Shown here piece by piece: positions 44,112 through 55,327 of a DNA stretch of 64,000 bases. The stretch comes from Parabacteroides hominis (GTDB taxonomy: Bacteria > Bacteroidota > Bacteroidia > Bacteroidales > Tannerellaceae). The position numbers were made by a program, and so were the translations under genes. The stretch is from the NCBI RefSeq assembly GCF_014287585.1, contig NZ_JACOOJ010000024.1:15072-79071 (forward strand). The letters are read 5' to 3'. The stretch's first letter is position 1, and the number at the start of each line of letters is the position of its first letter. A model generated the notes under the pieces. That model was given only the letters and a program-made list of their open reading frames with translations. It was not told the DNA's origin and did no database searches.

Positions 44112-47100
44112 CCGCAAACAGAAACTGCGGGACAACATCGAGGCGATACGGACGGCATTCATCCTTGACAGGGAAAATAGGACAGCGACAACCGAAGAGC
44201 GTGCCATACTTCAAAGGTACTGCGGTTTCGGCGGTCTGAAATGTATCCTCAACCCTGCAAAGGAACTGACGGATGCCGTCCGGTGGGCGAAATCCGACCT
44301 CGAACTGTTCGCCCCGACGGTGGAGCTGCACAGGCTTATCCGTGAGAACAGCAAGGACGAAACAGAGTACAAGCGGTTTGTGGATTCGCTGAAAGCGTCC
44401 GTGCTGACCGCTTTCTACACCCCCAAAGAGATAACCGACACCATCGCGGACGTGCTGGCAGATTACAGCGTCCGCCCCGCCCGTATGCTCGAACCGTCGG
44501 CAGGTGTCGGCGTGTTCGTGGATTCCATGCTGCGGCACAGCCCCAATGCGGATGTGATGGCTTTCGAGAAGGATCTGCTCACGGGTACAATCTTGAGGCA
44601 TCTCTATCCCGACCAGAAAATGCGCACCTGCGGTTTTGAGAAAATCGAAAGACCGTTCAACAATTATTTCGACTTGGCGGTGTCCAACATTCCGTTCGGT
44701 GACATTGCCGTGTTCGACGCGGAGTTTCAGCGGAGCGACTCTTTCGGCAGACGCTCCGCCCAGAAAACCATCCACAACTATTTCTTTCTCAAAGGACTGG
44801 ATGCCGTGCGTGACGGCGGTATCGTGGCGTTCATCACCTCGCAAGGGGTATTGAATAGCACCAAGACCTCCGTGCGTAACGAGCTGTTCAGTCAGGCCAA
44901 TCTGGTATCCGCGATACGCCTGCCCAACAACCTGTTCACGGACAACGCGGGCACGGAGGTGGGCAGTGACCTGATTGTCCTGCAAAAGAACCTCAGCAAG
45001 AAGGAAATGTCGCAGGACGAGCGGCTGATGACCGTGATACAGACGGACACGAAAACCGCCCTGACCGACAACGCCTATTTCATCCACCACCCGGAACGCA
45101 TCGTGCATACGATGGCGAAACTTGACACAGACCCCTACGGGAAGCCCGCTATGGTTTATCTGCACGAGGGCAAGGCAGCAGGCATCGCCGGGGATTTGCG
45201 CCGTATGCTCGACGAGGATTTCCATTACAGGCTTGCCATGCGCTTGTATTCGGGTTCAATCCGGCAGGCAGGAACGGAAGAAAAAGTTGCCGTTCAAAAT
45301 AAAGTAGAGCGTCCTGCCATAAAATTGGAAACAGTATCCTCGGCGCAGACGGTGGAAACTCCGACAGAAAAGCCGCAACCCGCAGATGAAAAGCCGGAGA
45401 TAGAACCGCGCCCGCAATATTCCGCAGGCGTGCAGCTCACCCTGCTTGACCTCTGGGGGATGACGGAAGAGGTCAGCCAACCGAAAACCTCCAAAAAGAA
45501 AAAGACGGTGAAAAAGGCAGTTACGGCAAAGTCCACTCCGCCCAAACCGAAAGTCACGGTTACACCGACAGCTCCAACTGCAAAACCCGCAATGGAGAAT
45601 AAGGAGGTGAAAGCGGAGAACACCGCCAAGCCTGCCGACCCGGACGACATCTATGCCACACTGGACTGGGATACCAATCCTCCCATCAACGGTTTCTATG
45701 AAATGATGATGGGTTTGACGCCGGAGCGTAGGAAAGAACTTCGGGAACTGGCAAGGCAGCATAACGAGAAACAAGTGGCGGAAAAGACGGAAGTGAAAGC
45801 CGTGCCGGAAACTTCCCGTGAGCAGCCACGACAGGAGGAAACACAGCCGGAGGCAGTCGCCGCACCTGCCGTTACAGATACCCCATCGGAAGCGGTGGGG
45901 ACTTTCCTTTTCCCCGACATCGAAGCGGAAAAGCCGAAGGAGGAAGTCGTGGACCTTTCTCCGCGTGCCTACCACCGCACGCCGGAGATGCACCTGCGCG
46001 AAGGGTCGCTGGTGGCTGACCGGGGGCGTCATAACATCGGCTACCTGAAAGACATCACGCCATACGGGGCGACATTCCAGCCGCTCGACCTGAAAGGATA
46101 CCAGAAGGAAAAGGCGTTGTTGTATGTGTCGCTGCGTGACGCCTACGAGCGTCTGTACCGTTATGAATCGCTCCGGCGCGAGGCAAATGTTCCGTGGCGA
46201 GAGCATCTGAATACCTGTTACGATGAGTTTGTCATGCGCTACGGCAACCTCAACGCCAAGCAGAACGTGAAGTTAGTGATGATGGATGCGGGCGGGCGCG
46301 ACATCCTTTCGCTGGAACGGATGGAAAACGGAAAGTTCGTCAAGGCGGACATCTTCGAGCATCCTGTTTCCTTCGCGGTGGAGAGCCATGCCAACGTAGG
46401 CTCTCCCGAAGAAGCCCTGTCTGCGTCGCTCAACAAATATGGTACGGTCAATCTCGACTATATGCGGGAGATAACCGACAGCACGGCGGAGGATTTGCTC
46501 ACTGCCCTGCAAGGGCGCATCTACTACAATCCGCTCGTGACCGGTTACGAAATCAAAGACCGTTTCATCGCCGGAAATGTCATAGAGAAAGCGGAACGCA
46601 TAGAGGCATGGATGGGTGACAATCCCGAAAATGAGCGTATGCCGGAGGTGAAGCAGGCGTTGGAGGCTCTGAAAGATGCCGAGCCGCAGCGCATCGCCTT
46701 CGAGGATCTGGACTTCAATTTCGGGGAACGCTGGATTCCGACGGGTGTCTATGCCGCCTACATGAGCCGGCTGTTCGACACGGAGGTGAAAATCGCCTAT
46801 TCCGCAAGCATGGACGAGTTTTCGGTGGTGTGCGGCTACCGCACCATGAAAATCACGGACGAGTTTCTGGTGAAGGGGTATTACCGGAACTATGACGGTA
46901 TGCACCTCCTAAAACACGCCCTGCACAACACCTGCCCTGACATGATGAAGTCCATCGGCAAGGACGAGCATGGCAACGACATCAAGATGCGCGACAGCGA
47001 GGGAATACAACTCGCCAACGCCAAGATTGACGAGATACGAAACGGCTTCTCCGAATGGCTCGAAGAGCAGTCGCCGCAGTTCAAGGAGCGGCTTGTGACG

Positions 47101-49917
47101 ATGTATAACCGCAAGTTCAACTGTTTCGTGCGCCCGCGCTACGACGGCTCCCATCAGACCTTTCCCGACCTCAACCTGAAAGGGCTGGCAAGCCGGGGTA
47201 TCAAGAGCGTCTATCCCTCACAGATGGATTGCGTCTGGATGTTGAAACAGAACGGCGGCGGAATTTGCGACCACGAGGTGGGAACCGGTAAGACGCTGAT
47301 AATGTGCATCGCCGCGCATGAGATGAAGCGTCTGAATTTGGCACACAAGCCGATGATTATCGGGCTGAAAGCCAACGTTGCGGAGATTGCAGCCACCTAT
47401 CAGGCGGCATATCCCAACGCACGTATTCTGTACGCTTCGGAGAAGGACTTTTCGACCGCCAACCGTGTGCGCTTCTTCAATAATATAAAGAACAACGACT
47501 ACGATTGCGTCATCATGTCGCACGACCAGTTCGGCAAGATACCGCAGTCGCCGGAATTGCAGCAGCGCATCCTGCAAGCAGAGCTTGACACGGTGGAGGA
47601 AAACCTCGAAGTGCTACGGCAGCAGGGAAAGAACGTGTCGCGGGCGATGCTGAAAGGATTGGAGAAGCGCAAGCACAACCTTGAAGCGAAGCTGGAGAAG
47701 GTGGAACACGCCATAAAGTCACGCACGGACGACGTGGTGGATTTCAAGCAGATGGGCATCGACCACATCTTCATAGATGAGAGCCACCAGTTCAAGAATC
47801 TGACTTTCAACACGCGCCACGACCGTGTGGCGGGATTGGGAAACAGCGAGGGAAGCCAGAAGGCACTTAACATGCTCTTTGCCATACGCACCATACAGGA
47901 GCGCACAGGAAAAGACTTGGGTGCGACCTTCCTCTCCGGCACGACTATCAGCAACTCACTGACTGAATTGTACCTGCTGTTCAAGTACCTGCGCCCGAAG
48001 GAGCTGGAACGGCAGGACATAAGGTGTTTCGACGCTTGGGCGGCGATATTTGCCAAGAAGACGACGGATTTTGAATTTAACGTGACGAACAATGTGGTCC
48101 AGAAGGAGCGTTTCCGCTACTTCATCAAAGTGCCGGAGCTTGCCGCCTTCTATAATGAAATCACGGACTACCGCACGGCGGAGGATGTGGGCGTTGACCG
48201 TCCTGCCAAGAACGAGATACTGCACCATATACCGCCCACGCCGGAACAGGAGGACTTCATACAGAAACTGATGCAGTTCGCCAAGACGGGCGATGCCACC
48301 TTGTTGGGCAGGCTGCCGCTTTCGGAAACGGAAGAAAAGGCGAAGATGCTCATCGCCACGGACTATGCCCGGAAAATGGCACTCGACATGCGCATGATAG
48401 ACCCGAATTACGAAGATCATCCCGACAACAAAGCGAGTCACTGTGCCAAGATGATCGCGGAGTATTATCAAAAATACGACGCCCAGAAAGGCACGCAGTT
48501 CGTTTTCTCTGATTTGGGGACATACCAGCCGGGCGACGGGTGGAACGTCTATTCGGAAATCAAGCGCAAACTGACGGAGGACTACGGTATACCGCCAAGC
48601 GAGGTGCGCTTCATTCAGGAGTGCAAGACCGACAAGGCGCGGAAGGCGGTGATAGACGCCATGAACGCCGGGACGGTGCGTGTGCTGTTCGGCTCTACCT
48701 CTATGCTCGGAACGGGTGTGAACGCCCAGAAACGGTGTGTGGCTATCCATCATCTCGATACGCCGTGGCGACCGTCCGACTTGCAACAGCGTGACGGACG
48801 CGGAGTTAGGGCAGGTAATGAGATTGCCAAACATTTCGCCGGGAACAACGTGGATGTAATCATCTACGCGGTGGAGAAGTCACTGGACAGCTACAAGTTC
48901 AACCTCCTGCACTGCAAGCAGACTTTCATAAGCCAGCTCAAAAGCGGTGCGATGGGTGCGCGTACCATCGACGAGGGGGCAATGGACGAAAAATCGGGCA
49001 TGAATTTCTCGGAATACATGGCGTTGCTCTCCGGCAATACCGACCTGTTGGACAAGGCGAAACTGGAAAAGCGGATCGCATCGCTCGAAGGGGAACGCAA
49101 GTCGTTCAACAAGGGCAAGCGTGATTCGGAGTTCAAGCTGGAGTCAAAGACCGGCGAGTTGCGCAACAACACGGCTTTCATAGATGCCATGACGGAGGAC
49201 TGGAACCGCTTCCTGTCGGTGGTGCAGACCGACAAGGAGGGCAACCGCCTTAATATAATAAAGGTGGACGGAGTGGATTCCGCCGATGAGAAGGTCATCG
49301 GAAAGCGTTTGCAGGAGATAGCCAAGAATGCCACGACCGGAGGGTTGTACACGCAGGTCGGTGAACTTTACGGTTTTCCGATAAAGGTGGTGAGCGAAAG
49401 GATACTCAAAGAGGGATTGGAGTTCACCGACAACCGCTTCGTGGTCGAGGGGAACTACAAGTACACCTACAACAACGGGCATCTGGCGATGGCTGACCCG
49501 TTGGCCGCCGCCCGCAACTTCCTCAACGCGATGGAGAGGATACCCTCCATCATCGACCAGTACAAGGCGAAGAACGAGGTGCTGGAGATGGAGATACCGC
49601 AGTTACAGGAGATAGCGGGTAAGGTGTGGAAGAAGGAGGACGAGCTGAAGCAGTTGAAGTCCGAACTTGCCGCCCTTGACCGAAAAATTCAGCTGGAGCT
49701 TGCGCCACCCACGCCCGAAGTCGCAGAAAAGGAGAATGAAGGGCAACAGCTCAAGCCGGAAGCGGAAGATGTGAGGAACAGGCAGGCGCAATATCCCGAA
49801 AATGCACCGCCGCAGATACGCAGTCCGGCGGATAGTATCGTTGCCAACCATGTCATAATCGGGCGTCCGGGACTGTATGCCAAGGAGGAAACCCGGTCCA
49901 AAGGATTGAAAATATAA
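44101..49917 (+). CDS. Giant DNA methylase-helicase fusion of the CTn backbone (BmhA-type)
   Basis: A 1,938-residue protein. N-terminal N6-adenine methylase-type domain: SAM motif [10 protein letters not shown] (from Glu131) and a catalytic-loop motif SNIPFG (195-200) in place of NPPF/Y. A Lys/Pro/Thr/Glu-rich linker spans ~405-620. The C-terminal half is an SNF2/DEAD-like helicase: Walker A EVGTGKT (Gly1061-Thr1065), Walker B DESHQFKN (Asp1226), motif [20 protein letters not shown]. Such proteins sit between exc and tet(Q) in CTnDOT-type elements; anti-restriction or DNA-processing roles are plausible but unproven, and the altered methylase motif may mean base binding without methylation. 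It overlaps the DUF1896 gene by 11 bp. Confidence 0.9.
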   Translation: MAFNRKQKLRDNIEAIRTAFILDRENRTATTEERAILQRYCGFGGLKCILNPAKELTDAVRWAKSDLELFAPTVELHRLIRENSKDETEYKRFVDSLKASVLTAFYTPKEITDTIADVLADYSVRPARMLEPSAGVGVFVDSMLRHSPNADVMAFEKDLLTGTILRHLYPDQKMRTCGFEKIERPFNNYFDLAVSNIPFGDIAVFDAEFQRSDSFGRRSAQKTIHNYFFLKGLDAVRDGGIVAFITSQGVLNSTKTSVRNELFSQANLVSAIRLPNNLFTDNAGTEVGSDLIVLQKNLSKKEMSQDERLMTVIQTDTKTALTDNAYFIHHPERIVHTMAKLDTDPYGKPAMVYLHEGKAAGIAGDLRRMLDEDFHYRLAMRLYSGSIRQAGTEEKVAVQNKVERPAIKLETVSSAQTVETPTEKPQPADEKPEIEPRPQYSAGVQLTLLDLWGMTEEVSQPKTSKKKKTVKKAVTAKSTPPKPKVTVTPTAPTAKPAMENKEVKAENTAKPADPDDIYATLDWDTNPPINGFYEMMMGLTPERRKELRELARQHNEKQVAEKTEVKAVPETSREQPRQEETQPEAVAAPAVTDTPSEAVGTFLFPDIEAEKPKEEVVDLSPRAYHRTPEMHLREGSLVADRGRHNIGYLKDITPYGATFQPLDLKGYQKEKALLYVSLRDAYERLYRYESLRREANVPWREHLNTCYDEFVMRYGNLNAKQNVKLVMMDAGGRDILSLERMENGKFVKADIFEHPVSFAVESHANVGSPEEALSASLNKYGTVNLDYMREITDSTAEDLLTALQGRIYYNPLVTGYEIKDRFIAGNVIEKAERIEAWMGDNPENERMPEVKQALEALKDAEPQRIAFEDLDFNFGERWIPTGVYAAYMSRLFDTEVKIAYSASMDEFSVVCGYRTMKITDEFLVKGYYRNYDGMHLLKHALHNTCPDMMKSIGKDEHGNDIKMRDSEGIQLANAKIDEIRNGFSEWLEEQSPQFKERLVTMYNRKFNCFVRPRYDGSHQTFPDLNLKGLASRGIKSVYPSQMDCVWMLKQNGGGICDHEVGTGKTLIMCIAAHEMKRLNLAHKPMIIGLKANVAEIAATYQAAYPNARILYASEKDFSTANRVRFFNNIKNNDYDCVIMSHDQFGKIPQSPELQQRILQAELDTVEENLEVLRQQGKNVSRAMLKGLEKRKHNLEAKLEKVEHAIKSRTDDVVDFKQMGIDHIFIDESHQFKNLTFNTRHDRVAGLGNSEGSQKALNMLFAIRTIQERTGKDLGATFLSGTTISNSLTELYLLFKYLRPKELERQDIRCFDAWAAIFAKKTTDFEFNVTNNVVQKERFRYFIKVPELAAFYNEITDYRTAEDVGVDRPAKNEILHHIPPTPEQEDFIQKLMQFAKTGDATLLGRLPLSETEEKAKMLIATDYARKMALDMRMIDPNYEDHPDNKASHCAKMIAEYYQKYDAQKGTQFVFSDLGTYQPGDGWNVYSEIKRKLTEDYGIPPSEVRFIQECKTDKARKAVIDAMNAGTVRVLFGSTSMLGTGVNAQKRCVAIHHLDTPWRPSDLQQRDGRGVRAGNEIAKHFAGNNVDVIIYAVEKSLDSYKFNLLHCKQTFISQLKSGAMGARTIDEGAMDEKSGMNFSEYMALLSGNTDLLDKAKLEKRIASLEGERKSFNKGKRDSEFKLESKTGELRNNTAFIDAMTEDWNRFLSVVQTDKEGNRLNIIKVDGVDSADEKVIGKRLQEIAKNATTGGLYTQVGELYGFPIKVVSERILKEGLEFTDNRFVVEGNYKYTYNNGHLAMADPLAAARNFLNAMERIPSIIDQYKAKNEVLEMEIPQLQEIAGKVWKKEDELKQLKSELAALDRKIQLELAPPTPEVAEKENEGQQLKPEAEDVRNRQAQYPENAPPQIRSPADSIVANHVIIGRPGLYAKEETRSKGLKI

Positions 49918-49940
49918 CCTAAGGAATTTTATCTGAAGTA

Positions 49941-50044
49941 TTAATAAGGGCTATCCCAAAAGGTCTAAAAGTAAATTTTATCCTTTCTGCAAGTATCTAT
50001 AGGATGGCAACTGCATTTTTTTCTTTTTGGGCAGCCCTTATTAA
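49941..50044 (+). repeat. Small terminal-inverted-repeat element (MITE-like) downstream of the methylase-helicase
   Basis: Perfect 12-bp ends TTAATAAGGGCT (49941-49952) and AGCCCTTATTAA (50033-50044), continuing imperfectly as (A)TCCCAAAA against TTTTTGGGC, enclose ~80 AT-rich bp with no gene. The GGGCTxTCCCAAAA end resembles insertion-sequence termini seen in Bacteroidota. It may be a non-autonomous relic or act as a terminator hairpin. Confidence 0.55.
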
Positions 50045-50121
50045 AATTTATTCTTATTTTAGGTTATATACATTCATGTCCATTTATGTAAAAAATTCCT
50101 GCTGACCTTGTTTATGTCTTG

Positions 50122-50327
50122 TCAGTCACCATTTGCAAAACCATATTTGACCCTCAAAGAGGCTGAATTTGATAAGTAACTTGCTACATACTCATAATAA
50201 GGAGCTAAATAGAACACGAATGGGAAATACACAAATGCTAAACTAAAGAAGATATTGGCCAAAATAAACGCTATACCGAGAGAGAAACTTGATTTTTCAA
50301 CTTCCTAAAACGGTGTTGTTCAAACAT
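50122..50327 (-). pseudogene. Frameshifted remnant of a small membrane-protein gene
   Basis: On the - strand an ATG at 50325-50327 opens MFEQHRFRKLKNQVSLSV and stops; one frame over, a 60-codon open frame ending at 50122 continues GIAFILANIFFSLAFVYF (positions ~50277-50224), then PYYEYVASYLSNSASL. Joined, they would form a ~67-residue protein with one strong membrane helix. It lacks a start codon of its own, so it looks like a gene broken by a single-base change. No family recognised. It could also be chance. Confidence 0.35.
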
Positions 50328-50409
50328 TTCTACTTATTTGTACTTGCCAGTTGAACCTACGCTTCCCTAATAAAATGTCTATGGTAAAAAGTTAAAAAAT
50401 CCTCCCACT

Positions 50410-50526
50410 TTTGTTAGATATATTTTTTTGTGTAATTTTGTAATCGTTATGCGGCAGTAATAATATACATATTAATACGAGTTAGTAATCCTGTAGTTCT
50501 CATATGCTACGAGGAGGTATTAAAAG
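50410..50526 (+). promoter_or_regulatory. tet(Q) promoter and translational-attenuation leader
   Basis: TTTG (50410-50413), 19-nt spacer, TAATTTTG (50433-50440) is a consensus promoter. Just after the expected start point lies a three-codon reading frame ATG CGG CAG TAA (50449-50460), then a hairpin: CCTGTAG (50490-50496) pairs with CTAC-G-AGG (50507-50514), burying part of the GAGGAGG ribosome-binding site (50511-50517). Outer bases TAATAC/GTATTA could extend it. CTnDOT tet(Q) is known to be induced by tetracycline through a short leader peptide and such a hairpin; the layout here is the same. Confidence 0.8.
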
Positions 50527-52500
50527 GTGCGTTTCGACAATGCATCTACTGTAGTATATTATTGCTTAATCCAAATGAATATTATAAATTTAGGAATTCT
50601 TGCTCACATTGATGCAGGAAAAACTTCCGTAACCGAGAATCTGCTGTTTGCCAGTGGAGCAACGGAAAAGTGCGGCCGTGTGGATAATGGTGACACCATA
50701 ACGGACTCTATGGATATAGAGAAACGTAGAGGAATTACTGTCCGGGCTTCTACGACATCTATTATCTGGAATGGAGTGAAATGCAATATCATTGACACTC
50801 CGGGACACATGGATTTTATTGCGGAAGTGGAGCGGACATTCAAAATGCTTGATGGAGCAGTCCTCATCTTATCCGCAAAGGAAGGCATACAAGCGCAGAC
50901 AAAGTTGCTGTTCAGTACTTTACAAAAGCTGCAAATCCCGACAATTATATTTATCAATAAGATTGACCGTGCCGGTGTGAATTTGGAGCGTTTGTATATG
51001 GATATAAAAACAAATCTGTCGCAAGATGTCCTGTTTATGCAAACTGTTGTCGATGGATCGGTTTATCCGGTTTGCTCCCAAACATATATAAAGGAAGAAT
51101 ACAAAGAATTTGTATGCAACCATGACGACGATATATTAGAACGATATTTGGCGGATAGCGAAATTTCACCGGCTGATTATTGGAATACGATAATCGCTCT
51201 TGTGGCAAAAGCCAAAGTCTATCCGGTGCTACATGGATCAGCAATGTTCAATATCGGTATCAATGAGTTGTTGGACGCCATTTCTTCTTTTATACTTCCT
51301 CCGGCATCAGTCTCAAACAGACTTTCAGCTTATCTCTATAAGATAGAGCATGACCCCAAAGGGCATAAAAGAAGTTTTCTTAAAATAATTGACGGAAGTC
51401 TGAGACTTCGAGACGTTGTAAGAATCAACGATTCGGAAAAATTCATCAAGATTAAAAATCTAAAGACTATTTATCAGGGCAGAGAGATAAATGTTGATGA
51501 AGTGGGTGCCAATGATATCGCGATTGTAGAAGATATAGAAGATTTTCGAATCGGAGATTATTTAGGTGCTAAACCTTGTTTGATTCAAGGATTATCTCAT
51601 CAGCATCCCGCTCTCAAATCCTCCGTCCGGCCAAATAAGCCCGAAGAGAGAAGCAAGGTGATATCCGCTCTGAATACATTGTGGATTGAAGACCCGTCTT
51701 TGTCCTTTTCCATAAACTCATATAGTGATGAATTGGAAATCTCGTTATATGGTTTGACCCAAAAGGAAATCATACAGACATTGCTGGAAGAACGATTTTC
51801 CGTAAAGGTCCATTTTGATGAGATCAAGACTATCTACAAAGAACGACCTATAAAAAAGGTCAATAAGATTATTCAGATCGAAGTACCACCCAACCCTTAC
51901 TGGGCCACAATAGGGCTGACTCTTGAACCCTTACCGTTAGGGGCAGGGTTGCAAATCGAAAGTGACATCTCCTATGGTTATCTGAACCATTCTTTTCAAA
52001 ATGCCGTTTTTGAAGGGATTCGTATGTCTTGCCAATCTGGTTTACATGGATGGGAAGTGACAGATCTGAAAGTAACTTTTACTCAAGCCGAGTATTATAG
52101 CCCGGTAAGTACACCTGCTGATTTCAGACAGCTGACCCCTTATGTCTTCAGGCTGGCTTTGCAACAGTCAGGTGTGGACATTCTCGAACCGATGCTCTGT
52201 TTTGAGTTGCAGATACCCCAAGTAGCGAGTTCCAAAGCTATTACAGATTTGCAAAAACTGATGTCTGAGATTGAAGACATCAGTTGTAATAATGAGTGGT
52301 GTCATATTAAAGGGAAAGTTCCATTAAATACAAGTAAAGACTATGCCTCAGAAGTAAGTTCGTACACTAAGGGCTTAGGCATTTTTATGGTTAAGCCATG
52401 TGGGTATCAAATAACAAAAGACGGTTATTCTGATAATATCCGCATGAACGAAAAAGATAAACTTTTATTCATGTTCCAAAAATCAATGTCATTAAAATAA
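50527..52500 (+). CDS. tetQ: Tetracycline resistance ribosomal protection protein Tet(Q)
   Basis: A 657-residue EF-G-like GTPase that displaces tetracycline from the ribosome. GTPase motifs: G1 [10 protein letters not shown]3 DTPGHMDF, G4 NKID. The sequence agrees closely with Tet(Q) as I remember it ([20 protein letters not shown]). Start: GTG at 50527 has GAGGAGG 9 nt upstream and gives the 657-aa form; an internal ATG at 50575 gives the 641-aa form also used in the literature. Lower GC than the flanking element genes suggests separate acquisition. The stop codon TAA shares its last base with the ATG of the following rteA, so translation is coupled. Confidence 0.97.
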
Positions 52501-54215
52501 TGGAGCGGTCAGGAAATTTCTATAAGGCAATACGGTTGGGATATATACTTATCTCCATTCTTATCGGATGTATGGCATATAATAGCCTCTATGAATGGCA
52601 GGAGATAGAAGCATTAGAACTTGGCAATAAAAAAATAGACGAGCTCCGAAAAGAAATAAACAATATCAATATTCAAATGATAAAATTTTCTCTATTGGGT
52701 GAAACAATACTGGAATGGAACGATAAAGATATCGAGCATTACCATGCACGGCGTATGGCAATGGACAGTATGCTCTGCCGTTTCAAGGCCACCTATCCAG
52801 CAGAGCGCATCGATAGTGTGCGCAGTCTTTTAGAGGATAAGGAACGACAGATGTTCCAGATAGTCCGGTTAATGGATGAACAACAATCTATTAACAAGAA
52901 GATAGCCAATCAAATTCCGGTTATTGTACAGAAAAGTGTGCAGGAACAGTCCAAAAAGCCAAAACGAAAAGGTTTCTTAGGCATATTCGGCAAAAAAAAG
53001 GAAGTAACTCCAGCAGTATCAACCACTATCCTTCATTCGGTCAATAGAAACGTAATCAGCGAACAGAAAGTGCAGGATCGCCAATTGTCGGAACAAGCCG
53101 ACAGCCTTGCAGCTCGTAATGCAGAACTTAACAGACAACTGCAAGAATTGATTTGCCAAATAGAAGAAAAGGTACAAACCGAACTGCAAAGCCGGGAAAA
53201 CGAAATAGTTGCCATGCGTGAAAAGTCATTTATGCAAGTAGGCGGTTTAATGGGATTCGTTCTTCTATTGTTGTTAATTTCCTACATCATCATACATCGT
53301 GATGCAAAAAGCATTAAACAATACAAGCACAAGACAACTGATTTGATAAGGCAACTGGAACAATCCGTACAACGGAACGAGGCACTGATAACGTCAAGGA
53401 AGAAGGCGGTACATACTATCACCCATGAACTGCGCACACCGCTGACAGCAATAACAGGCTATGCCGGACTGATACGGAAAGAACAGTGTGAGGATAAGTC
53501 CGGGCAGTATATCCAAAACATACTGCAATCCTCCGACCGTATGCGGGATATGCTTAACACTTTGCTTGACTTCTTCCGCCTGGACAACGGCAAGGAACAG
53601 CCCCGTCTGTCACCCTGCCGGATTTCAGCAATCACGCACACACTTGAAACGGAGTTCATGCCTGTTGCCGTGAACAAAGGGCTGTCCTTGTCCGTGAAGA
53701 CTGGACACGATGCCATTGTATTGACCGACAAAGAGCGAATAATACAAATCGGGAATAACCTGCTGTCAAACGCTGTCAAGTTCACAGAAGAAGGCGGTGT
53801 TTCTTTGATTACTGAATATGATAATGGAGTTCTGACACTGGTCGTTGAAGATACAGGTACAGGCATGACAGAAGAGGAACAGAAACAAGCGTTCGGTGCG
53901 TTTGAACGTCTATCAAATGCCGCCGCTAATATCGCACAAGAGGGACTTCCCTATTTCTCTGTCGCATTTCTGTTCTTCGCTCTCAATTTGGTATGTGTGG
54001 GGTACTATCAAAGCCTTGGATGTTTCAAGACCGCCATCTTGCTCATGCTATTGCGAGGTCTTGTTTTCGTAGTTCCGGCTTTTCTTGTGTTACCGCGTGT
54101 CATCGGCGTTCCGGGACTTTGGCTGTCAGTTCCCCTATCGGAAATAATGACACAAATCCTTATTTTAGTTTATTATCTGCTAAACAGAAACAACAAAAAC
54201 ATATCGAACTTATGA
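52500..54215 (+). CDS. Truncated RteA sensor kinase fused in frame to the C-terminus of a MATE exporter
   Basis: Residues 1-476 are the sensor-kinase part of CTnDOT RteA: two membrane helices (~12-30 and ~248-268), a Lys-rich loop, phosphoacceptor His309 (THELRTPLT), N box (NNLLSNAVKF) and G1 box (EDTGTGM). At LSNAAA the sequence switches to 95 residues (from Asn477) of a MATE transporter C-terminus with several membrane helices (YFSVAFLFFALNLVCVGYY). The G2 ATP-lid box (GFGLGLS in the intact copy), receiver and C-terminal domains are lost, so phosphorylation is probably abolished. The frame stays open over the joint and its stop overlaps the adaptor start by ATGA. It follows tet(Q) with one shared base. 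Confidence 0.9.
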   Translation: MERSGNFYKAIRLGYILISILIGCMAYNSLYEWQEIEALELGNKKIDELRKEINNINIQMIKFSLLGETILEWNDKDIEHYHARRMAMDSMLCRFKATYPAERIDSVRSLLEDKERQMFQIVRLMDEQQSINKKIANQIPVIVQKSVQEQSKKPKRKGFLGIFGKKKEVTPAVSTTILHSVNRNVISEQKVQDRQLSEQADSLAARNAELNRQLQELICQIEEKVQTELQSRENEIVAMREKSFMQVGGLMGFVLLLLLISYIIIHRDAKSIKQYKHKTTDLIRQLEQSVQRNEALITSRKKAVHTITHELRTPLTAITGYAGLIRKEQCEDKSGQYIQNILQSSDRMRDMLNTLLDFFRLDNGKEQPRLSPCRISAITHTLETEFMPVAVNKGLSLSVKTGHDAIVLTDKERIIQIGNNLLSNAVKFTEEGGVSLITEYDNGVLTLVVEDTGTGMTEEEQKQAFGAFERLSNAAANIAQEGLPYFSVAFLFFALNLVCVGYYQSLGCFKTAILLMLLRGLVFVVPAFLVLPRVIGVPGLWLSVPLSEIMTQILILVYYLLNRNNKNISNL

Positions 54216-55309
54216 AAAAGTATTTCTTGAGTACGTTGATACTCTGTTCAACATCATTTACTGCCTGTCACCAAACGGAACCGGAGCAGGAAGAAGTCAA
54301 TTATTCGGTCATGACCGTAGGAAAAGGAGAAGTGACGCTGACCGAATCTTATTCCGCATCCGTACAGGGAAGGCAGGACATTGAAATCTATCCGCAGGTG
54401 TCCGGGACGATACAACAGGTATGCGTGAAAGAAGGGCAAGAGGTACGTCGGGGTGAACGGTTGTTTATTATAGACCAAGTTCCTTACCAAGCAGCCCTGC
54501 GGACAGCTATTGCCAATGTCCATTCTGCCGAAGCACAGGTACAGACCGCCCGGCTGACCTACGAAAGCAAGCAGGCACTTCATCGTGAAAAGGTCATTTC
54601 GGAATATGACCTCTCCACAGCCCGCAATGCGCTTCTCGTGGCCGAAGCCGCGTTGGAACAAGCCAAAGCGCAGGAGGTGAATGCCCACAACGACCTTTCT
54701 TATACAGAAGTAAAGAGTCCCGCAAACGGAGTAATAGGCACCATCCCTTACCGCGTGGGCACATTGGTCAGTTCCGGTTCGGCACAACCGCTTACTTCCG
54801 TATCGGATAATTCGGAGATGTATGTCTATTTCTCCATGTCGGGGCAGCGATTGCAGTCATTGATACGCTGTTACGGCTCCATCAACCGAACCTTGGAAGA
54901 GATGCCTGCCGTCCGTCTGCAACTGGGTGATGGAACTATCTATGAAAAGGAAGGGCGTATTGAGAGCATCAGCGGCGTACTTGACCGACAGACCGGAAGT
55001 GGCTCCTTGCGTGCCGTATTCCCCAACGCCGAACGGGTGCTGCTGAGCGGAAGCACGGGAAATATACTTATCCCGCAGACCTTGCAGGATGCTATTCCCA
55101 TTCCGCAAGAAGCCACCTACGAATTGCAGGACAAGCTGTTTGTCTATCGGGTAGTGAATGGCAAGGCGGTGGCTACCCGTATTGAAGTCAATCCGGTGCA
55201 TGACGGCATCCGCTATACCGTCACTTCCGGATTGGATGTTGGCGATGTGATTGTGACTACAGGCGTAGGCTTGCTCAATAACGGCGATGCCGTAACCTTA
55301 AAACCGTAA
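54212..55309 (+). CDS. RND efflux periplasmic adaptor (membrane-fusion lipoprotein)
   Basis: A 365-residue AcrA/MexA-type adaptor with a lipobox (SFTACHQTE). Order: barrel-sandwich half motif VSGTIQQVCVKEGQEVRRGE, a coiled-coil hairpin (~95-165, rich in Ala/Glu/Gln), second lipoyl half SPANGVIGTIPYRVGTLVSSG, beta-barrel and membrane-proximal domains. It bridges the inner-membrane pump and outer-membrane channel encoded next. ATG 54212 overlaps the stop of the RteA-MATE fusion (ATGA), so the MATE gene was probably the original first gene of this operon. The pump gene follows after 18 bp. Confidence 0.93.
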   Translation: MKKYFLSTLILCSTSFTACHQTEPEQEEVNYSVMTVGKGEVTLTESYSASVQGRQDIEIYPQVSGTIQQVCVKEGQEVRRGERLFIIDQVPYQAALRTAIANVHSAEAQVQTARLTYESKQALHREKVISEYDLSTARNALLVAEAALEQAKAQEVNAHNDLSYTEVKSPANGVIGTIPYRVGTLVSSGSAQPLTSVSDNSEMYVYFSMSGQRLQSLIRCYGSINRTLEEMPAVRLQLGDGTIYEKEGRIESISGVLDRQTGSGSLRAVFPNAERVLLSGSTGNILIPQTLQDAIPIPQEATYELQDKLFVYRVVNGKAVATRIEVNPVHDGIRYTVTSGLDVGDVIVTTGVGLLNNGDAVTLKP

Positions 55310-55327
55310 TAAGAGGAGGAAGAAGTT

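Noticed and set aside
43768..45225. 485-codon open frame antisense to the DUF1896 and methylase genes
   Set aside because: Crosses two overlapping, clearly coding + strand genes; Arg/His-rich shadow without domains.
45256..46206. 316-codon open frame antisense to the methylase-helicase linker
   Set aside because: Low-complexity Phe/Leu/Arg translation produced by the Lys/Pro/Glu-rich linker on the other strand; no start signals.
53993..54211. 73-codon upstream extension of the RND adaptor frame
   Set aside because: It overlaps the MATE tail in another frame and would bury the lipoprotein signal; the ATGA-coupled ATG at 54212 is preferred.
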